Below, one piece after another: positions 46,384-54,863 of a stretch of 64,000 nt of DNA. Both the position numbers and the translations under genes were made by a program. Where the stretch lies: positions 4,385 to 68,384 of the forward strand of contig CALBSD010000058.1 of NCBI GenBank assembly GCA_937927625.1, given 5' to 3'. Under the pieces are notes generated by a model. It had not been told where the DNA came from, did no database searches, and worked only from the letters and a program-made list of their open reading frames with translations. The DNA is from an uncultured Actinomycetes bacterium. Lineage in GTDB: Bacteria > Actinomycetota > Acidimicrobiia > Acidimicrobiales > Ilumatobacteraceae. Position 1 is the first letter of the stretch; each line of letters begins with the position of its first letter.

Positions 46384-46902
46384 TCAGTCGATGCGTCGAA
46401 GTTGCTCACGGAAGCGTGCACCTTTGTGGATATATGCCATGGCGGCAAACTCGATGTCTTCCTTGCGGGCGCGACCTTCTTTGATGACGGCTGGTGCCCC
46501 AACGGCGAGTGCTCCGGGTGGCACCACAGTGTCATTGAGAACAACCGCATTGGCGGCGACTATGGCTCCGGTGCTGATGACCGCTCTGTGCAGAACAACT
46601 GATCCTGATGACACCTGTGCGCCATCTTCAACAATGCAGCCCTCCAGATGCACGATGTGGCCAATGACGCAATCGTTGCCCACTGTGGTGTGGTTCGCAG
46701 GTGTGGTGTGAATGACAGTTCCGTCCTGGATGCTGGTGCGCTCACCGATCACAATTGCTCCATCGTCTCCACGAAGAACGGCCCCGGACCAAATGGAACT
46801 CTGAGCCCCAATGGTGACTGACCCGATGATGACGGCATCGGGTGAGATGAAGGCAGTGGGGTCAATAACGGGAACTTGGTCGCCGAGTGCGTAGATAGCC
46901 AT
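46384..46902 (-). CDS. Gamma-carbonic-anhydrase-like hexapeptide protein
   Basis: A 172-residue left-handed beta-helix protein with hexapeptide repeats ([IV]-G-x4, e.g. VIIGSVTIGAQSSIWSGAVLRGD), and the metal histidines in NHTTVGNDCVIGHIVHLEGCIV. It belongs to the YrdA/PaaY gamma-class group, found as metal-binding trimers. Carbonic anhydrase activity is not guaranteed in this group. It leads prmA on the minus strand and is divergent from an unrecognised gene. Confidence 0.87.
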   Translation of the reverse strand: MAIYALGDQVPVIDPTAFISPDAVIIGSVTIGAQSSIWSGAVLRGDDGAIVIGERTSIQDGTVIHTTPANHTTVGNDCVIGHIVHLEGCIVEDGAQVSSGSVVLHRAVISTGAIVAANAVVLNDTVVPPGALAVGAPAVIKEGRARKEDIEFAAMAYIHKGARFREQLRRID

Positions 46903-46972
46903 GCGCGAAGACTACTGATGAGTCCCTTGTGGCTGATGGTCAAGCGTAAAACGGAGATACCGTAGAACCCCT

Positions 46973-48388
46973 ATGTCACGTCGTATCGAGATCGAACTCA
47001 CCAGCAAGCGCGAAGATGGCACTTGGACTTGGCGCGCAGCAGGCGCGCTTCAGCCCAAGGGCGTTGTCGCAGATTCTGTGGTGCCAGCTGGTGCCGCAGT
47101 AAAGGACGTAGTCCGCGCAGATGTGGAGTCAGACCTTGACGGCACACGCGTGCTTTCGATCACTCCTCCGAAGCAGAAGACGGCTCGCACTGGTCTCCTT
47201 GAGATTTTGCCTTCCGATAAGCCGTTCGAGGCTGTGACTCAGCAGCTTCGCAAGAAGGGTCCACGCGATGGTGACAAGCGCCGCGGCCCACGACGTGATG
47301 GTGACAAGCCACGTGGTGAACGTCGTGACGGAGACAAGCGTCGTGAAGGTGGCGAAGGTCGTGGCGATCGCCCTCGCCGTCCATTCTTTGAGACCCCACC
47401 AGAGCTTCCACAGCGTCCGAAGCCGAAGCGTATAAAGCCACGTCGTGTCAATGTCGATGCAGTTCTCGCGGAACTTCCGGAAGCACAGCGTGCAATCGCA
47501 GAGAAGGTTCTTCTCGGTGGCGTGCCAGCAGTACGTGCTGCAGTGGAAGAGCAGAACAAGAAGGCTGTTGCCGAAGGTCGCGAGAAGGTCCCAGCAGACG
47601 GCATCGTGCAGATCGCAGAGCAGTTGCTTCCTCGTCTTCGCGTTGCTGAATGGCGTGACCGCGCTCTGTCAGCTGAAGCAATCATCGAAGACATCGATTT
47701 GCGTGACTTGCGTTCAATTGTTGTGTCTGCCGATCAGCTCGTTGCGATTGATGAGCCAACACGTGCTCTCGTTGCAAAGATGAAGCATGCACTCCCTGTT
47801 CGTCAAGAAGCAGAAATTCGTAACTGGTTCGAAGACATCGCAAGCGCAACAAAGGTCGGCCGCGTTGTACGTGCGCTTCGTTTGTCTTCGCAGCCACCAA
47901 AGGCCGGTGTCCCCTTCCCACCAGCGCTCGCGACAGAACTTGTTGACGCAACAGTTGCCGGCATGACGGTTGATGCGCCATCAGAGCGTTGGATCACGTT
48001 GCTGGAAGCTGCGGCGTTCTCACCTGTGCACGGCAAGGTTCTTCCTCCTGCAGTGCCAACAGTGATCTCTGAGGACTTGTTAAAGACAATCACTCGCCTT
48101 GGACCACTCATGCCACAGTTGGCTGCGTTGTTCGGCGTGATGGTTGATCCAAAGGCTCGTCCTCCACGTCCGCTGCAGCAGCCTCGTGGCGACAAGAACC
48201 CAAAGAAGCGTGCTTCTGATGTGAACAAGTCTGCAGATGCGAAGCCATCTCGTGGACCAAAGCCAGAGGCCGCACCGAAGGCACCTGTTGCTGACGCTGC
48301 TCCTGCCGCTGAACCTGCGCCATCTGTTGAAGCTGCTCCTTCCGAGGCGCCAGCACCTGAAGTAACAGCAGAAACAACAGCCGAATAA
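46973..48388 (+). CDS. Unrecognised basic protein with RDGDK repeats
   Basis: A 471-residue protein I do not recognise. Residues 1-70 form a beta-rich domain (MSRRIEIELTSKREDG). Residues 96-126 carry three 10-residue repeats built on RDGDK (98-102, 108-112, 118-122), very basic. Residues 150-385 are a mostly helical domain (DAVLAELPEAQRAIAEKVLLGG), and 398-471 an Ala/Pro/Glu tail. The Arg-rich repeats suggest RNA or polyphosphate binding. No signal peptide or membrane helix. It is divergent from the hexapeptide protein and likely cytoplasmic. Function unknown; a lineage-specific nucleic acid-binding protein is my guess. Confidence 0.75.
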   Translation: MSRRIEIELTSKREDGTWTWRAAGALQPKGVVADSVVPAGAAVKDVVRADVESDLDGTRVLSITPPKQKTARTGLLEILPSDKPFEAVTQQLRKKGPRDGDKRRGPRRDGDKPRGERRDGDKRREGGEGRGDRPRRPFFETPPELPQRPKPKRIKPRRVNVDAVLAELPEAQRAIAEKVLLGGVPAVRAAVEEQNKKAVAEGREKVPADGIVQIAEQLLPRLRVAEWRDRALSAEAIIEDIDLRDLRSIVVSADQLVAIDEPTRALVAKMKHALPVRQEAEIRNWFEDIASATKVGRVVRALRLSSQPPKAGVPFPPALATELVDATVAGMTVDAPSERWITLLEAAAFSPVHGKVLPPAVPTVISEDLLKTITRLGPLMPQLAALFGVMVDPKARPPRPLQQPRGDKNPKKRASDVNKSADAKPSRGPKPEAAPKAPVADAAPAAEPAPSVEAAPSEAPAPEVTAETTAE

Positions 48389-48423
48389 GCCACTCAGCCG
48401 TTGCCGCAAGTACGGTGACATTC

Positions 48424-49206
48424 ATGGCTGAATTGGTTACTTACGAAGTTCGCGGCCAGGTCGCGATTATCACCCTCAATCGTCCCGAGGCACGCAATGC
48501 TGTCAATGATGATGTTGCACATGCAATGGAAGCTGCCATTGACCGTCTCGAAAGCGAGGATGGTGTCTGGGTTGGTGTCTTGACCGCAAACACAGAAGGT
48601 CACAACTCCCCCGTCTTTTGCGCAGGTGCTGACCTCAAGGCTCTGAATGCAGGTGGCCAAACACTTGGAACAAAGCGTGGTGGTTTCGCCGGCTATGTGT
48701 ACCGCGAACGCAATAAGCCGATCATTGCTGCAGTCGACGGGTTAGCTACTGCAGGCGGATGCGAGATCGTTCTTGCATCTGACATGGTGATTGCAACCAC
48801 ACGGTCATCATTTGGTCTTGCAGAAGTAAAGCGCAACCTCATCGCTGGTGCCGGCGGTCTTTTCCGTCTTCCCCGCGCCATCGGCAAGTCGGTGGCAATG
48901 GAAGTAATTCTGACTGGTGACCCACTGTCGGCCGAGCGCGCACATCAACTTGGTTTGGTGAACCACTTGGTTGCACCTGGCGAAGCGCTGAACACTGCGT
49001 TAGAACTCGCTAACAAGATTGCAACATCCGCACCAATGGCTGTTGCTGCAAGTCGTCGAGTCGTCTTGGCTGCAGCGTACGAGAGCGATGAGAATCTCAT
49101 CAAGATGACAAATGCTGAATTCGCTCCAATCTTGAAGTCGGAAGACACCAAAGAAGGCTTGACCGCGTTTATCGAGAAGCGCACACCTCAATGGAAGGGC
49201 CGCTAG
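48424..49206 (+). CDS. Enoyl-CoA hydratase/isomerase family protein
   Basis: A 260-residue crotonase-fold enzyme. The oxyanion-hole segments are FCAGADL near 70 and DGLATAGGCEIVLASD near 105, and a Glu in LAEVKRNLIAGAGGL sits where catalytic Glu normally lies. The ATG at 48424 is preferred over a GTG three codons upstream. Its stop overlaps that of the convergent GNAT gene by 4 bases. No fatty acid operon surrounds it, so the acyl substrate is open. Confidence 0.88.
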   Translation: MAELVTYEVRGQVAIITLNRPEARNAVNDDVAHAMEAAIDRLESEDGVWVGVLTANTEGHNSPVFCAGADLKALNAGGQTLGTKRGGFAGYVYRERNKPIIAAVDGLATAGGCEIVLASDMVIATTRSSFGLAEVKRNLIAGAGGLFRLPRAIGKSVAMEVILTGDPLSAERAHQLGLVNHLVAPGEALNTALELANKIATSAPMAVAASRRVVLAAAYESDENLIKMTNAEFAPILKSEDTKEGLTAFIEKRTPQWKGR

Positions 49207-49619
49207 AGCGGTTTGCCGACAATGATGGTTTGAGCAATCAAACCGTGTCGCTCAAAAAGGTTCTTTGTAGCTCGGTCGCCTGGCAATGCCTGTGCATTAA
49301 CATACGTAATTTCGCGTCGTCGAAGTTCATCGATTAGTTGAGACAGCAATGCGTCGCCAATGCCAATTTCGCGTGCGTCTGGCTCAACATAGATATTGAC
49401 TATGTTGGCTTTGTTGCCGTCGATCTGGGTTGCAGCACTTCCCATGATGGTTGTGCCAATGCCGGCCACAAACACCAGACTGAGAACGTCAGACGATTGC
49501 TGTTGCACAGTACCGCGATATTTGCTCGCCTCTGCCCGAGATGCTTCTGCATGTTCATTCACCGTTCTGAGGTCATCCTGGGTAGCAGAACGAACAAACA
49601 ATGACGATTGGTCGGACAT
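49203..49619 (-). CDS. GNAT-family N-acetyltransferase
   Basis: A 138-residue GNAT-fold protein. The N-terminal VRSATQDDLRTVNEH is the usual opening. The acetyl-CoA-binding segment is VEPDAREIGIGDALLSQLID around residue 80, with the final NLFERHGL motif before the last strand. Acceptor not predictable. It is third in a tight minus-strand run after the DUF4193-like gene and a tiny gene, with 1 base between stop and start. Confidence 0.83.
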   Translation of the reverse strand: MSDQSSLFVRSATQDDLRTVNEHAEASRAEASKYRGTVQQQSSDVLSLVFVAGIGTTIMGSAATQIDGNKANIVNIYVEPDAREIGIGDALLSQLIDELRRREITYVNAQALPGDRATKNLFERHGLIAQTIIVGKPL

Positions 49620-49620
49620 G

Positions 49621-49806
49621 TTACTCGCCGGCAGGAGGTGAGGGCTCTGTCACCTTGCGAAAGTTTTTATTCGCTTCGTTCGTTACATGCTTGACAGCAA
49701 ACTCCCCCACCATGCGCGCGGCTGGGGCCTGCTTTTTCATGTCATCAATTGTGTTGTACACCTTGCGCCACACAGCTCGATGAATCGAAAGAAGAGGGTT
49801 TGTCAC
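49621..49806 (-). CDS. Small protein of unknown function
   Basis: A 61-residue protein, mostly basic, with one likely amphipathic helix (HRAVWRKVYNTIDDMKK). The frame is open back to 49842, but the GTG at 49806 overlaps the stop of the DUF4193-like gene by 4 bases (GTGA), a sign of real translation. No Cys, membrane helix or known motif. It is followed after 1 base by the GNAT gene. Too short for firm judgement, but the coupled spacing on both sides supports it. Confidence 0.5.
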   Translation of the reverse strand: MTNPLLSIHRAVWRKVYNTIDDMKKQAPAARMVGEFAVKHVTNEANKNFRKVTEPSPPAGE

Positions 49807-50264
49807 TTCTTCTTTTTCTTTGCCACTGCGACCATGGCGCATTCATCATCACCCATAGGGCAAACGGTGGTGTTTTTGCGAACCAACATAAAACAGGTGC
49901 TGCACAAAGTTTCATCCGCACGTTTTGGTTGTAACGACTCATCAGATCCAGTGCGGTCATCTGTCTCGACCGTGTCGTCTTCTTCTGCCGGGAGGTCCTC
50001 TGATGCCAATCGATCTTTCAGGATTGCTGCAAGGTCTTCTTCGACGTCGTCAGGAGCGACCATGTCATCGTCATCTTCATCGTCATCCGTGGCCTTACGC
50101 ACGATGGTTGCACCCATGGAGTCATCGTCATCGATGTCGTCATCTTCGTCGTCGGAAAGAAGTGGGTCATCGCCATCAAGGTCGTCTTCAAGGAGGTCGA
50201 GGTCGTCCTCGCCCTCAATCTCAAGTTCTTCCATCTCTTCAGGATCGATGTCATCTTTTGCCAC
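49803..50264 (-). CDS. DUF4193-like acidic protein with zinc knuckle
   Basis: A 153-residue, extremely acidic protein (long Asp/Glu runs over residues 8-75) with a C-terminal CSTCFMLVRKNTTVCPM...C cluster that could bind zinc. The layout of acidic body plus a CSxC tail and final Lys-rich end resembles the actinobacterial DUF4193 family, whose function is not established. The GTG start is preceded by GGAGG at 8 bases. The central AILKDRLAS helix is the best-ordered part. The assignment to DUF4193 is by resemblance only. Confidence 0.75.
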   Translation of the reverse strand: MAKDDIDPEEMEELEIEGEDDLDLLEDDLDGDDPLLSDDEDDDIDDDDSMGATIVRKATDDDEDDDDMVAPDDVEEDLAAILKDRLASEDLPAEEDDTVETDDRTGSDESLQPKRADETLCSTCFMLVRKNTTVCPMGDDECAMVAVAKKKKK

Positions 50265-50355
50265 GTTGGATTCCTCCGTTTTGCCATAAGGCTCGGGGCG
50301 GGATAATAGACATAAAAAACAGTCAACGCACGAATCTACGACGAAGAATCACTTA

Positions 50356-50373
50356 GCGTGACGAGGGTCACGC
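50356..50373 (-). terminator. Hairpin after the ThyX-like gene
   Basis: GCGTGAC-GAGG-GTCACGC is a perfect 7-base-pair stem with a 4-base loop, 13 bases past the stop of the minus-strand thyX-like gene. No U-run follows, so termination would be weak or factor-dependent. It lies in the 121-base gap before the acidic-protein gene, whose promoter would be just downstream (an extended -10-like TG-TC-TATTAT is visible on the minus strand). Confidence 0.45.
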
Positions 50374-50385
50374 ACTCGGGCAGTT

Positions 50386-51999
50386 TTAGGAACGACCCGA
50401 GCGACGAGCTTCAGCGCGACGTTCAGAGTCCAAACGCTCGAGTTCCGGTGCCTCAGTTGTCATGTGAGACATCGCATCGGCAACTGCATGGTGGCCAGCC
50501 TTCTCGGCGATCAAACGGTGCATCTCGAGAGCAACCCGTCGGTAGGACGGATGTCCCTGGGGGCTTGAACGAAGTTCCAGCATGTGCATCGCTTCTCGTG
50601 CGTTGAACTGCATGGAATAACGGATGCGATAGGCCATTGAGACGGCGTATGAGGCTTGACTTGGATGGTCCCCTACCAATGCGTCATACAGCGCCGCTGA
50701 GCGTTCCATGACCTCGTTGAACTGATCTGCCGCACCGGCCGCATCAACAAGATCGGGACGTGCGAATCCGTGGTACGGAGTTAACGGCTGCCATTCGATC
50801 GTCAAGAGACGGTGGCGCTGCAAATCACGGAATGCGCCGTAGTCCGACAAAATGTCGAATCGGTAGTCGGTGCGTTCAAAAGCACGACCGGGACGATGAC
50901 GACGGTTGTCGCGGTTGCCCACATAGTTACGAAGAATCTCTGACTTCTCTTCGGTCGCCATCTTCTCGACTTTGGCGAGAATCTGCGATTCAGGAAGATG
51001 TGAGAAGGCATAGCACGCTGCTGCAACGATCTTGTTCTCACCATCGGGATCGAAATCCACCAAGCTGACTTCTTCGACGTCTGTAGCGATGGAATCGCCA
51101 AACAATGAGTCGACAAGGGAGTTCATGTTCGCTGTATTTGTGGAGAGATAATCGGTCCACTTGCCACCACGCTCCACAACATCAACACGACGAAGGAATG
51201 ATGGGATGACTTTGCGCAACTCTGTGAGCATCATGTCTGCGTATACGCGAGCCTCAGGGAGTGGATGTGCGCGCATGCGCAGAAGCAACTGTTCGTATGC
51301 CTGGCCACTGCCGTAGATACCCACGTTGGAAAGCGATGATGCAGGCAAAAGGCCACGAACGGCATCAAGGGCCTTGGCGCGTGTGGCTTGGCGATAAACG
51401 AAATCGCTGTCCCCCTCTGCCTTTGGAACTGTGGTGCGAACATGTTGCGTCACAATCTCGGCAAGCGAGCTGTATGAGTCAAACATGCGATCCATGTCGC
51501 CGACATAACGAGTTCCGTACTTGCCCTCAAGCAAATCTGGGTCTCGGTAGTACCGGTATCGACCGCCGAGGCGTTCGTCGTAGGAGATGTAGCGAGTCGA
51601 CTGTTCGAGGTAGCTCATCAAGCGACCCCATTCCAGAATCTTCGTCAGAATATTGGACGCTTGTTCGCATGCAAGGTGCACGCCGCCCAACTGAGCAACA
51701 GAGTCGTCGCCGTATTCGACGAACACCTTTTCGTACAGCGATTCTGCACGGTCAACGCCAACTGTTGCATCGACAGCTTGGTCGCCCTTGATTTCTAGGT
51801 CGTTGACAAACTCATCAAGAAACAAACGGCGAAGGCTTCGTGGGCTACGGCTGTAGCGCGCAAACAAAGCGCCTTTCACTACCTCAGGAAGATTGACCAG
51901 CGCGAAAACCGGCTGATCAAGGTTCGTAAAATACCGACGAAGGATGTCGGATTCAGCATCAGTAAATTCCTCAGGAACGTAGACCGTCACAGTTTTCAA
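50386..51999 (-). CDS. Double-length ThyX-like (FAD-dependent thymidylate synthase) protein
   Basis: A 537-residue protein, about twice the size of ThyX. Both halves look ThyX-derived. The N-half has EWGRLMSYLEQSTRYISYDE (R126, S129, E132, S134, R136, Y137), the back half of the ThyX motif RHRxxSxNExSxRY, but lacks RHR. The C-half has RDLQRHRLL (R395-R397) and QFNAREAMHMLELR (N466, R468), but lacks the SxRY part. It probably methylates dUMP using FAD, unless it is a diverged paralogue. No other thymidylate synthase is seen in this window. Confidence 0.8.
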   Translation of the reverse strand: MKTVTVYVPEEFTDAESDILRRYFTNLDQPVFALVNLPEVVKGALFARYSRSPRSLRRLFLDEFVNDLEIKGDQAVDATVGVDRAESLYEKVFVEYGDDSVAQLGGVHLACEQASNILTKILEWGRLMSYLEQSTRYISYDERLGGRYRYYRDPDLLEGKYGTRYVGDMDRMFDSYSSLAEIVTQHVRTTVPKAEGDSDFVYRQATRAKALDAVRGLLPASSLSNVGIYGSGQAYEQLLLRMRAHPLPEARVYADMMLTELRKVIPSFLRRVDVVERGGKWTDYLSTNTANMNSLVDSLFGDSIATDVEEVSLVDFDPDGENKIVAAACYAFSHLPESQILAKVEKMATEEKSEILRNYVGNRDNRRHRPGRAFERTDYRFDILSDYGAFRDLQRHRLLTIEWQPLTPYHGFARPDLVDAAGAADQFNEVMERSAALYDALVGDHPSQASYAVSMAYRIRYSMQFNAREAMHMLELRSSPQGHPSYRRVALEMHRLIAEKAGHHAVADAMSHMTTEAPELERLDSERRAEARRSGRS

Positions 52000-52036
52000 G
52001 ACTACGAGGCAGCCACTCGCCCCTCAGGGATACCGC

Positions 52037-53236
52037 CTATAGAACTTCCTTGGATGGATTGGCTGTTCTGAATTCCTCGGAAATGGCCTTTTGCTGCTCA
52101 GGAGAGGTCCAGAAATCTATGGCTGTCATGGCCATTGCCTTTGCTCCATCAATGACGGCGCAGTCCGCAAACGTTGTTGCAGACTCTCGTTCAAATGCCA
52201 CTGTATGGATTGCTGTCCCTGTGGGTGCTGACGCAATCATCGGGTGAATCGACGGCACTAAGTGGCTGATGTTGCCCATGTCTGTGCTGCCGACCACTCG
52301 GCGCCCATTTGTGCCTGGGAGTTGCACTGTTCGCCCGAGGGCAGCGGCATTGGTGATGTACATCGCCGACATGTTGTTATTCGTGACCATGTCTGCGTAT
52401 GGGTTCTCGTCCCACGTGTGAGAAACGGAACACCCGCACGCATGCGCACCTGATTCAAGCGCCGCAATCACTCGTGGCTTCAACTCATTGAGAGACGACA
52501 TGGTGTCCGATCGGACATACCACTCTGTTGCTGCGTCATGAGGAACGATGTTGGGCTTACTCCCCCCTCGAGTGAAGATGCCGTGAATTCGCTCGGTGGG
52601 AAGGATGTGCTGACGCAATGCGCCAACAGCCATGTAACCCAGGACTGCTGCGTCTAAGGCGTTGCGGCCTCTCTCAGGAGCTGCTGCTGCATGTGCAGCC
52701 TCACCCGCGTATTCCACGAGCAGTTGTTGGAGGGCAATTGCATCAATGGTGGTGAGATCAGCGTCCGCAGAGTGCACCATCATCGCTACGTCGACGCCGT
52801 CAAGAGCGCCGTTGCGAGCCATGACAAGTTTTCCGCCGCCACCTTCTTCAGCTGGTGTTCCGAGGTAACGCACTCGACCGCCAGCATCAGCAGCAACAAC
52901 GGCCAAACCAATCGCAGCGCCAAGTCCGGCCGTCGCAATGATGTTGTGGCCGCATCCGTGCCCAATCTCAGGAAGCGCGTCATATTCGCTCATGATGCAA
53001 ACGGTTGGTCCGGACCCAAGATCGCCTGCAAATCCCGTGTCGCATCCGAAGGCGTCAAGATCAACAGTCATTCCATGTTGAGACGAGAGCCGTGTCAGTA
53101 ATTCAGAAGCAAAATGTTCTTCAAAATTCAACTCAGGATTTCTGTGAATCTGATGACTCGCATCAATAAGGTCCTGAGCCACTGCGTCGATACGAGCGCA
53201 TGCTCGCGCCTTCAGTTCTTCAACGTCAGAATTCAC
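52037..53236 (-). CDS. M20-family amidohydrolase/peptidase
   Basis: A 399-residue M20 metallo-hydrolase, of the aminobenzoyl-glutamate/amino-acid amidohydrolase kind. Metal-binding and catalytic residues are visible in SEYDALPEIGHGCGHNI, PAEEGGGGKLVM and the His in AMMVHSAD. The family cleaves amide bonds of acyl amino acids or small peptides. The GTG start overlaps the stop of the MDR dehydrogenase (GTGA), so the two are coupled. Substrate unknown. Confidence 0.87.
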   Translation of the reverse strand: MNSDVEELKARACARIDAVAQDLIDASHQIHRNPELNFEEHFASELLTRLSSQHGMTVDLDAFGCDTGFAGDLGSGPTVCIMSEYDALPEIGHGCGHNIIATAGLGAAIGLAVVAADAGGRVRYLGTPAEEGGGGKLVMARNGALDGVDVAMMVHSADADLTTIDAIALQQLLVEYAGEAAHAAAAPERGRNALDAAVLGYMAVGALRQHILPTERIHGIFTRGGSKPNIVPHDAATEWYVRSDTMSSLNELKPRVIAALESGAHACGCSVSHTWDENPYADMVTNNNMSAMYITNAAALGRTVQLPGTNGRRVVGSTDMGNISHLVPSIHPMIASAPTGTAIHTVAFERESATTFADCAVIDGAKAMAMTAIDFWTSPEQQKAISEEFRTANPSKEVL

Positions 53237-54228
53237 AATGCACCCCCGTGCCGTAGAACGATTTTTCCAAGTTGATCGCCTCGCTCCAACTTGGCTAGAG
53301 CAGTTTCATAATCAGAAAGCGCATGCACCGAGTCAATTGCGATGGGCAAACCTTGCTCAACGAGGCTGAGGAGTTGATCGAACTCTTCGTAACTGCCCAT
53401 CGACGAACCAATAATTTCGTATTGCTTAAAGAACAATCGCGGAATGTTGATTTCGGCCTTTGGACCAGAGGTGCCGCCACACACCACCATTCGACCACCG
53501 GGTGCAAGTGAACGCATTGACTTCTCCCAAGTGGCTGGACCGACACTTTCAATGACGACATCGGCTTCGACATTCCATTTGTCGGAAGACGTGTCTACAG
53601 TTGCATCCGCACCCATTTCGATGGCTTGTACACGCTTGGTCTCGTCACGGCTGGTGACAATGACTGATGCTCCCATCCACTTTGCAATTGCAAGTGCCGC
53701 GCTGGAGACACCCGAGCCGACGCCAACAATGAGTGCGGTCTCGCCAGCCTTCAAACGGGAACGGTTCAACATGCGTAAGGCCGTGACGTAGGCGAGTGGA
53801 AACGCAGCGCATTCTTCCCATGTTCGATTCTGAGGTCGTGGCCGAACATTGCGCGCCGGTGCAATGGCAAAAGTTGCATGTCCTCCCCTGCAGTGCTCTC
53901 CCCAAATCATGAATCCGGGACCCATGGGAGAGTTGTTTCCGAGTCGGATGATCTCATCAACAGGTGACACGCCAGGATTCACCACTACTTCGTCACCTAC
54001 AGAGATGTTGGTAACTGCAGACCCAACAGCGTCGACAATGCCTGTGGTGTCGCAACCAGGGATATGAGGAAGAGGTGGCTTGGGCATTCCGCGAGTGACC
54101 CACAGATCCATATGGTTCAGTGCACTTGCTACAACTTTGATACGTACTTCGTCGGCGGCAGGTGTTGGGTCAGGCATTGAGCCCCATACGTAACTGCCGG
54201 GTGATTCATTGAGGATCCATGCTTCCAT
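53233..54228 (-). CDS. Medium-chain (MDR) zinc-type alcohol/quinone oxidoreductase
   Basis: A 331-residue MDR enzyme with a GroES-like N-terminal half (HIPGCDTTGIVDAVGS, the pattern usual for zinc enzymes and some quinone reductases) and a Rossmann half with VGVGSGVSSAALAIAKWMGA binding NAD(P). Cys and His ligands are seen in GCD and GEHCRGGH. It likely oxidises or reduces a small alcohol, aldehyde or quinone. It is coupled to the M20 hydrolase and 17 bases after the DAGK-like gene. Confidence 0.87.
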   Translation of the reverse strand: MEAWILNESPGSYVWGSMPDPTPAADEVRIKVVASALNHMDLWVTRGMPKPPLPHIPGCDTTGIVDAVGSAVTNISVGDEVVVNPGVSPVDEIIRLGNNSPMGPGFMIWGEHCRGGHATFAIAPARNVRPRPQNRTWEECAAFPLAYVTALRMLNRSRLKAGETALIVGVGSGVSSAALAIAKWMGASVIVTSRDETKRVQAIEMGADATVDTSSDKWNVEADVVIESVGPATWEKSMRSLAPGGRMVVCGGTSGPKAEINIPRLFFKQYEIIGSSMGSYEEFDQLLSLVEQGLPIAIDSVHALSDYETALAKLERGDQLGKIVLRHGGAL

Positions 54229-54245
54229 GGTGCAACCGTAGGTGA

Positions 54246-54863
54246 CTAGACCACAATCTTCCAGTAATCAGGAATCACTGTGACGCGAATGCTTTTCCAG
54301 GAAGAAATCTTGGTTCTGTCTATTCGAAGAATCTCACGACCGCTCTCGTTGCGAAATTCACAATCAACACTGCGCCTCGCACTGATGTCGGGATGAGGAA
54401 GATGTGTCCCAGTCGCGGATCTCTTCAATGCTTGGAACCTGTTGCGAAGGGAAATCGACTCTGAAACTTCGAGGACATCTAAATAGCCGTCATTCGGATG
54501 AGCTCGCGGGGTGAGGTTTCGCCCTCTCACGATTCCTGCATTACTGATGCAGACATAACGCGATGATCGACCGATGCGTGGCGCAAAGGAACCGATCTCA
54601 ATACAGGAAGCTGCAATCTCTTTTTTCACTGCGCCATCTTTCAATGTGATTTCACATTGAAAGGCGTCTATCTCCAGCAGTGAGCAGGGCGTTCCTGGCT
54701 GCACAATTGCTGGACAACCAAGCGCATCGAAGAGATCACCTTTGAAGAGAGACATGACGTCATCTCTTCCAAAAGTCGCAATCGCGCCATCGCCGCCGAC
54801 TTCGGTGATGACCAGTGGAGCAGTGATGCGAGTGCCCCACTCCTCGCCCTTGCGAATGGTCAT
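54246..54863 (-). CDS. DAGK/YegS C-terminal-domain-like protein
   Basis: A 205-residue protein resembling only the C-terminal beta-sandwich half of diacylglycerol/lipid kinases (YegS family): the segment SNAGIVRGRNLTPRAHPNDGYLDVLEV carries the typical N-x-G...P-x-A..DGxLdV pattern. The N-terminal GGDGT-type nucleotide-binding half is not visible, although VGGDGAIATFG near residue 22 has a vague resemblance. No signal peptide. The ATG overlaps the helY stop (ATGA). A lipid- or nucleotide-binding but non-kinase role is likely. Uncertain. Confidence 0.6.
   Translation of the reverse strand: MTIRKGEEWGTRITAPLVITEVGGDGAIATFGRDDVMSLFKGDLFDALGCPAIVQPGTPCSLLEIDAFQCEITLKDGAVKKEIAASCIEIGSFAPRIGRSSRYVCISNAGIVRGRNLTPRAHPNDGYLDVLEVSESISLRNRFQALKRSATGTHLPHPDISARRSVDCEFRNESGREILRIDRTKISSWKSIRVTVIPDYWKIVV

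Noticed and set aside
46374..46550. Upstream extension of prmA to 46550
   Set aside because: It runs through the hexapeptide protein gene and has no family similarity; the ATG at 46373 gives the expected N-terminus.
50060..50230. Possible microsatellite of GTCATC-type triplets
   Set aside because: The repeats are imperfect and explained by acidic codon runs in the DUF4193-like protein.
50018..50326. Thr/Met-rich open frame in the acidic gene region
   Set aside because: A frameshifted reading of the Asp/Glu codon runs; repeats of GAC/GAT codons make any frame look open.
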